This document shows, piece by piece, positions 52,972-59,488 of a stretch of 64,000 nt of DNA; within the stretch, counting starts at the first letter, position 1, and the number at the start of each line of letters is the position of its first letter. Under the pieces are notes generated by a model. It saw nothing but the letters and a program-made list of their open reading frames with translations. It had not been told where the DNA came from and searched no databases. The DNA is taken from positions 48,893-112,892 of the forward strand of contig JBJXEW010000043.1 in NCBI GenBank assembly GCA_046156035.1, given 5' to 3'. Source of the DNA: JAEUIX01 sp046156035 (GTDB taxonomy: Bacteria; Planctomycetota; Phycisphaerae; Phycisphaerales; UBA1924). The position numbers were made by a program, and so were the translations under genes.

Positions 52972-53326
52972 ACCGTTCGACCGTTACTTGCAGGTCCGAA
53001 CTGAGCCGCAGACAACTACTGCGGAGGGGTTCGAAGTAAACCCCGACGCCGCGTGCGTCATGCTCGATCTCGTCTTCAAGAGCGGCGATCGGTTGGCCCT
53101 GAGCTACTCGTACTTGACCAAGGTGGAACTGCAAGCATCGGGAAGCATCACGCTGACGTTTTCGACGGCGATGGTGACCGTCGAAGGCCGCGGGCTCATG
53201 CCGCTCCACAATGCTCTGCTGAGTCACATGGTCCGGCGGATCAGTGAGGTCGGCTCCCGCGTGGATCCCGACGATGACAAGCCGTGGATCAAGAGCATCG
53301 CAGTTTCGGCGCCAGCCGATGACTGA
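52961..53326 (+). CDS. hypothetical protein coupled to the relaxase
   Basis: This 121-residue protein starts at GTG (52961), 11 bases inside the relaxase end, so translation is coupled. The predicted fold is mostly beta strands (RLALSYSYLTKVELQASGSI, TLTFSTAMVTVEGRGL) with a C-terminal helix. No family is recognised. The position suggests an accessory role in transfer or a relaxase partner. Confidence 0.68.
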   Translation: MADRPFDRYLQVRTEPQTTTAEGFEVNPDAACVMLDLVFKSGDRLALSYSYLTKVELQASGSITLTFSTAMVTVEGRGLMPLHNALLSHMVRRISEVGSRVDPDDDKPWIKSIAVSAPADD

Positions 53327-53388
53327 CGCACGAGCACTCGAGTGAATCCACGCCGCAGCATTGTGCGCAGCCTCCGCCTGATCCGCTC

Positions 53389-53739
53389 TTATCGCGTGCG
53401 TGCACGACGCTCCCCGGAGGACGCGCCCGCCTGTGTGGAGCGGGGGCCTGCACTGTCCGCATCGGGCCGGGCCCCCCGTTGCCCGGACGATGCGGCTGCG
53501 GCTCGGTCAGCCTGCTGCAAGTCGTGGATGGCCGAATGGGCGAGGTCCGCGACCTTCGCCAGGACGAGAAGTTCGTCGCGTCCGAAGGCGTGGGTGGTCT
53601 TCCACTCGCCCGACTTGTCGCGATAGCGACGCTCCAGGCTGGTGGTGTAGAACGGGCCGGTCTTAGCGGCGTTCTTCCAGATAGCCGCCTGGACGCTGCC
53701 GCGGCGGATGTGTTGAACTGGTTTATTGGCGTTTGGCAT
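53389..53739 (-). CDS. small protein, paralogue of 48827-49105
   Basis: This 116-residue protein starts MPNANKPVQHIRRGSVQAAI, then has RRYRDKSGEWKTTHAFGRDE, the same core as the 48827-49105 protein. The C-terminus is Ala/Gly/Arg-rich and longer than in the paralogue. The ATG at 53739 follows AGGAGCACC. Function is unknown. Two copies on one element suggest a conserved accessory role. Confidence 0.72.
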   Translation of the reverse strand: MPNANKPVQHIRRGSVQAAIWKNAAKTGPFYTTSLERRYRDKSGEWKTTHAFGRDELLVLAKVADLAHSAIHDLQQADRAAAASSGQRGARPDADSAGPRSTQAGASSGERRARTR

Positions 53740-53894
53740 GGTGCTCCTCGGTGCGGGTGAAGCCTACCGATAGAGCAGCATTTTTCGTCTGGAACCAGGG
53801 ATCCGCTCCAGGCCGGGGACACTCACGCGGGAATCCAAGAGCGTGCAGCCAGCTTGCCGAGCTAAACTCGGCCGTCTGGGTCAGAGGAGCATCC

Positions 53895-54338
53895 ATGAGC
53901 TTCAATGCAGTCCTCACCGAGTGGATAGCCGCAATTGAGCGCTCCACGTTTCTCACGCCAAAACATCACCCGAGCAGTACTGGCGTGGCCCATAGCGGCT
54001 ACCGGTCAATCACGGTGGCTGATGCGAGTGGACTCTATGAGTTTTTTCGTGCCGGCCAATTCTCGGTGCAAAAATACCAGAACCCGAATTACCCGCGGAC
54101 GCCGGACTACTACGTGATTCAACCGAAGGATCCGGCCTTTGTTCCCGGTTCTGGTGTGGAATCGGAGAGCCTGATTGCAAGCCAGAGTTTGGATCGCTTC
54201 GTAGTCATCTCTGGTCTAAAACAGGGCTGGCACATCCACGCGGACTCTCAATCCGCAGTCGACGGAAGGGTGATCGGTGGTCAACTGAGTCAGGCGAGTG
54301 GTTGGGTGCAACCGCTTCAAGGACCTCTGTTTTGCTAA
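53895..54338 (+). CDS. hypothetical protein
   Basis: This 147-residue protein starts MSFNAVLTEWIAAIERSTFL. Its middle shows a mixed alpha/beta pattern (SLDRFVVISGLKQGWHIHAD). No family is recognised. The ATG at 53895 follows AGAGGAGCATCC, a strong RBS; a longer frame to 53733 lies antisense to the start of the paralogue gene. It converges with the XRE regulator gene immediately downstream, with no gap. Confidence 0.65.
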   Translation: MSFNAVLTEWIAAIERSTFLTPKHHPSSTGVAHSGYRSITVADASGLYEFFRAGQFSVQKYQNPNYPRTPDYYVIQPKDPAFVPGSGVESESLIASQSLDRFVVISGLKQGWHIHADSQSAVDGRVIGGQLSQASGWVQPLQGPLFC

Positions 54339-54569
54339 TCAGCGAGTTCGGCGGCGGAGCTTCGGCATCAACTCGGAGGGTTCAACCTCCAAGGCCCTGG
54401 CGAGCTTCTCGATGGTCTCCAGCGTCGCTGATCGCTCGGCCCGCTCGATGAACGAGATGGCGGTTCGGTGCAGCCGGGCCTTGTTGGCAAGGGCTTCCTG
54501 GGAGAGTCCGCGGGCGGTCCGCAGCTCCCGAACCCGTACACCGAAATCTTGGGCAAAATCGCCTTTCAT
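54339..54569 (-). CDS. XRE-family HTH transcriptional regulator
   Basis: This 76-residue protein is almost entirely a lambda-Cro/XRE helix-turn-helix (VRVRELRTARGLSQEALANK then HRTAISFIERAERSATLETI). The C-terminal tail is basic (KLRRRTR). It is a likely repressor of its own and the divergent cupin promoter. Two identical 11-base sites lie 35-60 bases upstream (54604-54629) between the divergent genes. Confidence 0.88.
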   Translation of the reverse strand: MKGDFAQDFGVRVRELRTARGLSQEALANKARLHRTAISFIERAERSATLETIEKLARALEVEPSELMPKLRRRTR

Positions 54570-54603
54570 CGTCGGGATGACGGTGGGCGCGTGCCGACAA
54601 GTG

Positions 54604-54629
54604 GTCTACATACAGATCGTCTACATACA
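54604..54629. promoter_or_regulatory. tandem 11-bp repeat GTCTACATACA, candidate XRE operator
   Basis: GTCTACATACA occurs at 54604-54614 and 54619-54629, a 15-base spacing, between the divergent XRE and cupin genes. Direct repeats spaced by about one and a half helix turns are typical of XRE operators. Confidence 0.55.
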
Positions 54630-54659
54630 ATTCGTCACGCCATCAGTGGAGTGACGACC

Positions 54660-55412
54660 ATGTACGCTCAAGCCATCGTGCTGCAAGGGATGGAGCTTCG
54701 GATTCCGGCGGACGCTCGTCCGCTCGGAACCCGTGTTTGTGCAGGTCTGGTGGAACTGGCCGAGCGGGCCGTGCGAGGGCTGCACGGAGCCTCGCCCGGT
54801 CCCGTGGCCGTGGTGAGCCGCTTGCGGGGCACGGGCCGCGGCGTCTCCTCCTCCGCACTATTCGACGCCCTGGAGCGGGATCACCCGGTCACGCCGGTTG
54901 CCCCGTTTGAAGACAGTGAGCGTGTCGCCGGGGCAGTCTGGCGGGGCGATCAGATTCTGGGGGCTTCGTCCAAAGCCGCGGTTGCCCGTTTGATCTGGGC
55001 GTCTGATGCCCGCGACCTGCCGATGCACGTCCACGATCAGTCCGACCGCTTCATCGTGGTCCGCAAGGGCCGCGGGTTCTTCCACGTGTCGGACGAGACG
55101 TGTGAGGACTTCACGGGCCAGCGGGTGCGGTCCATCCCCGCCCGAGAGCGGGACGTTTTTCTCTTTACACGTGGGGTCGTGCACACCTTCAGTACTGACC
55201 GTGAGCCGATGGAGTTGCTCTCGTGCCAGTTGCCATTCGTGCCATTCGATCAGCCGGAGCAGTACCGGATCCCGTCCTGCCGATGGACGGCGGAAACGCA
55301 TCGCGATGGGTACGCCGCGGGCGTCGCCTGCGACGCCGCCTGGACGGTCTTGGCCCGGCAGCCGGTTCGGAACATCGTCGCTGAGTGCATGGTGCCGCTC
55401 GTCGGTTGCTGA
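54660..55412 (+). CDS. cupin-fold protein, hypothetical
   Basis: This 250-residue protein has a cupin-type metal pattern in its second half (DLPMHVHDQSDRFIVVRKGR, GVVHTFSTDREPMEL), so a metal-binding beta barrel is likely. The N-terminal 70 residues are helical and contain a GTGRGVSSSALFDAL segment that may bind DNA. The ATG at 54660 follows GAGTGACGACC. Divergent from the XRE regulator and probably controlled by it. Cupins have many roles; none is assigned here. Confidence 0.7.
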   Translation: MYAQAIVLQGMELRIPADARPLGTRVCAGLVELAERAVRGLHGASPGPVAVVSRLRGTGRGVSSSALFDALERDHPVTPVAPFEDSERVAGAVWRGDQILGASSKAAVARLIWASDARDLPMHVHDQSDRFIVVRKGRGFFHVSDETCEDFTGQRVRSIPARERDVFLFTRGVVHTFSTDREPMELLSCQLPFVPFDQPEQYRIPSCRWTAETHRDGYAAGVACDAAWTVLARQPVRNIVAECMVPLVGC

Positions 55413-55430
55413 TGCTCCGATTCGGGAGCG

Positions 55431-55832
55431 TCAAACGGCCGTGTACACGCCCCGGTCGATCCGCTTGAACCGCTTCTTGTTCAGCAAGGCGATGTTGACC
55501 ATGGTGCGGAAGTTCGGCGAGGTCGTGTGGTAACCCGCCTTCCTGACGGCTTCCCCGGCGTCGCCCACCGACAGCCGCTTGCCCTTGAGAGCCGCCGCCA
55601 GCGCATCGGCGAGCGGGAGCTTGTTGCGGGCACGGGTGGCGCCGCCGCGTCCGGCTCTGCCCGTGCGGACTACCGAGCCTCCGCTCAACGCAATCTCGGC
55701 ATCCAGCTGTGCGAGCTTCCGAGCCAGGCGATTTCTCCGCCGCTGCAAGGTCCCGACATGCCGCTCCCGGCGGCGGATCTCCTGCTGAAGTTCGGCGACG
55801 GTGAGACTGGCCAATGGAGTTGGTCGTGCCAT
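55431..55832 (-). CDS. coiled-coil and winged-helix-like DNA-binding protein
   Basis: This 133-residue protein (ATG 55832) has an N-terminal coiled coil (LTVAELQQEIRRRERHVGTL), a flexible linker with RTGRAGRGGATRARN, and a C-terminal winged-helix-like segment (LPLADALAAALKGKRLSVGD, then TTSPNFRTMVNIALLNKKRF). The layout resembles H-NS-type or HARE-like small chromatin or regulatory proteins. A start at 55904 would add 24 residues and overlap the membrane protein gene. No clear RBS supports either start. Confidence 0.65.
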   Translation of the reverse strand: MARPTPLASLTVAELQQEIRRRERHVGTLQRRRNRLARKLAQLDAEIALSGGSVVRTGRAGRGGATRARNKLPLADALAAALKGKRLSVGDAGEAVRKAGYHTTSPNFRTMVNIALLNKKRFKRIDRGVYTAV

Positions 55833-55842
55833 GGCCGGGATG

Positions 55843-56439
55843 TTACCGGCCTGCCGACGCGTGGGATTGAGGATCGGCCTGCCGCCGATAGCGATAGCGG
55901 ACAAACTGCCCCACCGAATACGCCGCCGCGGCGATCATCGTGGCGAGGTAAGCGGCAAAGGCCAGCACCGGCTGCGGATCGAAGAGTTCATGTCGCCAGG
56001 CGAGAAAGCCGCAACCCCCTGAGACCAGGAGGGCGGTGAGGAATACGGCGGTCACTGACTCGCGGCCGGTTCGTCCGCCACTTCGCTGCCGGCTGGGATG
56101 CCGAGCCTGGAAGCTGAGCAGTTCCTCGCCAGCGATGCCGTTGATTCGGCCTTCAACGAGTTCGATCTGGCGGACCGCGTCCTCAAAGCCCTGAGAGTGC
56201 GTCACGGTCGTTCGAACCAGCCAGAGCATGGCGAGTGGCAAGCCGACGATCAGGGCCCGCTGGCCGTCCGCGTCGATGCCCGCAAAGCTCGTCATCATCG
56301 CCGCGACCGTCGCCGCTGCCAAGGCGGCACGACGTTCCAGAGAACTCAGCCGGAGGGAGACCAAGGCATAGGCGGCCTGATATTCTTCAAGCAGAATGTC
56401 GATTCGGTCTCGGTTGGGAAGACTGGCGGGTTGAGACAG
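55843..56439 (-). CDS. membrane protein, probable CTG start
   Basis: This 198-residue protein begins in the region SQPASLPNRDRIDILLEEYQ. It then has about four membrane segments: AALAAATVAAMMTSFAG, ALIVGLPLAMLWLVR, VTAVFLTALLVSGGCGFLAW and VLAFAAYLATMIAAAAYSVG. A cytoplasmic helix QGFEDAVRQIELVEGRINGI sits between the second and third. No ATG or GTG is well placed; a CTG at 56439 is 6 bases after GGAGG and may be the start. The frame continues further upstream but lacks an RBS there. The layout (four TM segments with helices before and between them) recalls SLATT-type defence-linked membrane proteins, without proof. Confidence 0.55.
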   Translation of the reverse strand: MSQPASLPNRDRIDILLEEYQAAYALVSLRLSSLERRAALAAATVAAMMTSFAGIDADGQRALIVGLPLAMLWLVRTTVTHSQGFEDAVRQIELVEGRINGIAGEELLSFQARHPSRQRSGGRTGRESVTAVFLTALLVSGGCGFLAWRHELFDPQPVLAFAAYLATMIAAAAYSVGQFVRYRYRRQADPQSHASAGR

Positions 56440-56508
56440 GGGGAACCTCCGGCACCAGAGATAGCACGACCGCCGGGAGTTGGGAAGAGCCCGAGTGGAT
56501 CGTCGCGC

Positions 56509-56531
56509 CTGAGTCCCAAATGAGTCCCAAA
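56509..56531. other. right arm-type site, two tandem GAGTCCCAAA units
   Basis: The sequence is identical to 25996-26018. It lies about 125 bases inside the right att core. Confidence 0.65.
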
Positions 56532-56655
56532 TCCATGCCTCAGAAACCCTCAGAATCGATAAACAGCCCGACAGGCCAACTGGCCCAAGTGTCGATGAGA
56601 CCAGCATTTGCGTGCGGAATGGCTGTTTCCGATGTGGTATGATGGGTGGCCTTTT

Positions 56656-56678
56656 CGAATCTCCCCCTCTCCGCTTTG
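56656..56678. other. attR core site
   Basis: This is the second copy of the 23-bp tRNA-Ser 3' end. The stretch between the right arm site and this core has no gene. Confidence 0.9.
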
Positions 56679-56685
56679 TGCAGCG

Positions 56686-56715
56686 GCCTCCGCCCGCGGA
56701 GGCCGTTGTTCGTTT
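56686..56715 (+). terminator. hairpin directly after attR, probably the original tRNA-Ser terminator
   Basis: CGGCCTCCGC (56686-56695) and GCGGAGGCCG (56698-56707) pair perfectly across two bases and are followed by TTGTTCGTTTTT. It sits seven bases after the att core. This is where the tRNA terminator would lie before insertion. Confidence 0.65.
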
Positions 56716-56808
56716 TTGCACCTCAACCGCGCGCTCTCAGGCGCAGATTCGAACTCCCGTAGACGCGCAGCGGAGGCCCGGGAGGGCAACTTCGTCCGCC
56801 CAAGGAAT

Positions 56809-57984
56809 CTACTGACCCGTCGTCCGTACTGTCTGAACGATCTCTCCCTTTTCATCGACCGAGATTCGCGCAACCGGCCGCAGCGTGATCGCCGGGTGGT
56901 AGCGCGCGTAGCGCTTCTCACCAGTGCGCGTCAGCACGCCGCGTTCGACCATGTCCGCCAGGTCGCGGGTGGCGGTCGCCGCTGAGGCCTTGGCGATGGT
57001 GGCGTAGTTGCCGGCGCTCAGGCCGCCCTTGAACCCCTGCGGACCTTCACGCAGCACACGCAGGAGAACCGCTTCCTGGCGGGCGTTCAGCGCTCCGCGC
57101 AAGCGGTCGAGGAGCCTGGTCTTGTCGATCAGGAACTCGACCTGAGCCAGTGTGCGCTGCTGGGCTTCGAGCGCGATGCCGGCGAACCACGCCAGCCAGT
57201 CGCTGACCTCGTTGTGCTTGTTGGCCGCTTCCAGAGCGTCGTAGTACTCCCTGCGGTGCACCAGCACGGTCGTCGCGATCGCGGTGAGCGACGGTTGACC
57301 AAGGCTCTGCGCCAGCACCTTCTCCGCGATGGCGCGGCCGATGCGGCCATTGCCATCCTCAAACGGATGAATGCTCTCGAAGTACAGGTGCGCGAGGCCC
57401 GCTCGTGTCACCGCAGGCAGGGGCCTCTCACCATCCGGCGCGGTGCCGTTGAACCAGCGGATGAACCGGTCCATCTCCCCTTCCACCCGCTTCGAGGGCG
57501 GCGCCTCAAAGTGAACCGTGGGGGCGTACACCCGCCCCGATATCACCTGCATCGGTGCTTCATGCGTGCGATAGCGGCCAACATCGGTGAGGTCGCTTCG
57601 ACCGCTCAACATCATCCGGTGCCAGTCGAAGAGCGCCCGCTCCGTCAAGGGCTTGGCATAGTGGCGGAAGAGGTCCACCGTCATCTCACTGATGCCCTGC
57701 TCCGCAGGCGGGACATGCCGGCGGTCCGAGGCGAGCCCAAGTTGCCGGCGGATTGAGGACTGAACGCTCTCCCGGTTCAAGATCTCGCCCTCGATCTCCG
57801 AGGTGGTCACCGCCTCATTGCTCAGAGCCTCAACCGCCAAGACGTCCTGGGCATCGGTCGCCAGTTGCTTGACCGTGCCGCGAATGACCCCAGCGCCAAA
57901 GAGGAACTGCGCCTCGGCCTTCTGAAGGCGCACGTCCTTCCAGGTAAAATCCGGCCAATCGGGTTGTTGCCAGTTCCAGAGCAT
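56809..57984 (-). CDS. Fic-domain protein (AMP transferase type) with N-terminal inhibitory helix
   Basis: This 391-residue protein has an N-terminal DUF4172-like part, the class II inhibitory motif TSEIEG (residues 61-66) and the Fic motif HPFEDGNGRIGR (His206-Arg217). A C-terminal winged-helix region (NYATIAKASAATATRDLADM) could bind DNA. Fic enzymes move AMP or other groups to protein hydroxyl residues; here the inhibitory Glu65 is positioned to block it until displaced. Targets are unknown. The length and domain order match free-standing self-inhibited Fic proteins. The gene ends 94 bases after the hairpin beyond attR and lies outside the element. Confidence 0.9.
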   Translation of the reverse strand: MLWNWQQPDWPDFTWKDVRLQKAEAQFLFGAGVIRGTVKQLATDAQDVLAVEALSNEAVTTSEIEGEILNRESVQSSIRRQLGLASDRRHVPPAEQGISEMTVDLFRHYAKPLTERALFDWHRMMLSGRSDLTDVGRYRTHEAPMQVISGRVYAPTVHFEAPPSKRVEGEMDRFIRWFNGTAPDGERPLPAVTRAGLAHLYFESIHPFEDGNGRIGRAIAEKVLAQSLGQPSLTAIATTVLVHRREYYDALEAANKHNEVSDWLAWFAGIALEAQQRTLAQVEFLIDKTRLLDRLRGALNARQEAVLLRVLREGPQGFKGGLSAGNYATIAKASAATATRDLADMVERGVLTRTGEKRYARYHPAITLRPVARISVDEKGEIVQTVRTTGQ

Positions 57985-58246
57985 GAGCGATAGAGATCGA
58001 TTCTATCGATCATAAGTGGCGAATTTGTGAGCGATTGCAAGCATTTTTATCCCTCATGCACTCCGTTCCTGCATCGCTGGATGTCCGGGAGAGGTGCTCC
58101 GGCGCCCGCCCACGCTCAGTGCTGGCCAGACACCCGCGCTGTTCGTTCGGCAGGCAGAATGCTCGGCCTGTCAGACCGCGAGGGCCGGGTATAGTTCGGT
58201 CGTTGTCCGGATGCGTTCTGGCGCTGGCGCGCCCTGAGGTGCTGCG

Positions 58247-59485
58247 GTGAAGCGGTCGTCGATCATTGCCGGTGTTGGCCTGTTCGTCTTCCTGGGCGTC
58301 GTCGCCGGCGGGCTCACGCTGCGCAAGCGGGCGATGATCGCCGCCGCCGCGGCCGTGCCCAGCCTGGAACCCCCGATGTCCGTCGAGATCGCCACCGTGG
58401 GCACCGCCCACTGGCAGCCGACCACCGAACTCGTCGGAACCGTCATCGCCCTCAAGAGCGTCTCCGTGCGCAACGAGGTGGAGGGGGTCGTCAAACGCGT
58501 GGGGTTCGAGTCCGCCAGCATCGTCGAGCCCGGTCAGGTGCTGGTCGAGTTGAACGACGAGACCGAGCGCGCCGAGTTGCAAACAGCACAGGCCGCCGTC
58601 CGCGTCGCCGAGGCCGAGGTGGCCGTCGCCCACACCCGCGAGCGCCTCGCCGAAACCGAACTGGCACGCCAGGAAAGCGCCGCGGCCAGCAAGGCCGTCA
58701 GCGATATGCAACTGGACCGATCCCGCGCCGAGGCCGAGCAGATGCGGGCCGAACGCCAGCGCAGCGTGGCCGCCGTCGACGAGGCACGGGCCCGCGTGGT
58801 CAGCGCAGAGGCTCGCCTGGAAAAACTGGTGATCCGCGCGCCCTTCCGCGGCCGCGTGGGCCTGCGCAACGTCCATGTGGGCCAGTTCCTCACGCAGCAG
58901 ATGGGCGATGATTCCGACCCCATCGCCATGCTCATGGACGTCTCCGACGTCATCTACGTCGACTTCGCCGTGCCGCAGGAGATGGTCGGGCGGGCCCAGG
59001 TGGGCATGGTGGTGCAGGGCATGATGGAGGGCCGCGCCGAGCCGGTCCGCCTCGAGGTCGCCGCCGTTGACGCCACCGCAGACGCGGCGACGCGCAACGT
59101 GCGCGTGCGCGCCGTGGTCGACAACCGCGACGGCCTCCTGCGCCAGGGCATGTTCGTCAAGGTGCGGGTGCCGGTCGAGGTGGCCCGCGAGTACGTGGTC
59201 GTGCCCGTCGAGGCGGTGCGACGCGCGAGTTACGCCGATCAGGTCTTTGTCGTGACCGAAGTCGCGGGCCCGGGTGAAGGCGCTGAGAAACAACTGCGGG
59301 CACAGCAGCGCTTTGTGAAACTCGGCCCGGTGGCCGGCGCACACATCATCGTGATCGACGGGGTCAAGCCGGGGGAGAAGATCGCCGCCAGCGGCAGTTT
59401 CAAACTCCGCGACGGCGCCCTGGTCATGGCCGCGCCACCCGCAGCGCCCGCGCCCGCGCCAGGGCCCGCGAGCAAGGGGGGCTGA
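58247..59485 (+). CDS. RND efflux periplasmic adaptor (membrane fusion) protein
   Basis: This 412-residue adaptor bridges an inner membrane RND pump to the outer membrane. An N-terminal membrane anchor (IIAGVGLFVFLGVVAGGLTL) is followed by the barrel-sandwich half (TELVGTVIALKSVSVRNEVE), a long hairpin of coiled coils (about 100-195), the second half (LEKLVIRAPFRGRVGLRNVH) and beta-barrel segments. The C-terminus is Ala/Pro-rich. The gene starts at GTG (58247) following GAGGTGCTGCG. The permease gene follows after three bases, so they form an operon. No outer membrane channel gene is seen within the window. Confidence 0.92.
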   Translation: MKRSSIIAGVGLFVFLGVVAGGLTLRKRAMIAAAAAVPSLEPPMSVEIATVGTAHWQPTTELVGTVIALKSVSVRNEVEGVVKRVGFESASIVEPGQVLVELNDETERAELQTAQAAVRVAEAEVAVAHTRERLAETELARQESAAASKAVSDMQLDRSRAEAEQMRAERQRSVAAVDEARARVVSAEARLEKLVIRAPFRGRVGLRNVHVGQFLTQQMGDDSDPIAMLMDVSDVIYVDFAVPQEMVGRAQVGMVVQGMMEGRAEPVRLEVAAVDATADAATRNVRVRAVVDNRDGLLRQGMFVKVRVPVEVAREYVVVPVEAVRRASYADQVFVVTEVAGPGEGAEKQLRAQQRFVKLGPVAGAHIIVIDGVKPGEKIAASGSFKLRDGALVMAAPPAAPAPAPGPASKGG

Positions 59486-59488
59486 GCG

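Larger units (their letters stand above)
25903..56678. mobile_element. integrative mobilizable element inserted at tRNA-Ser(GGA), about 30.8 kb
   Basis: A 23-bp direct repeat of the tRNA-Ser 3' end (core TTCGAATCTCC...CTCCGCTT) bounds the element at 25903-25925 and 56656-56678. Just inside each end is a further identical 23-bp sequence with two GAGTCCCAAA units. Contents fit an integrative mobilizable element: coupling-protein-like ATPase, tyrosine recombinases, excisionase-like HTH proteins, MobF relaxase, DUF932 protein and defence cargo. No type IV secretion channel genes are seen. Base composition is lower in GC and codon use more mixed than the flanks, most clearly at 33.4-35 kb. Confidence 0.88.
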
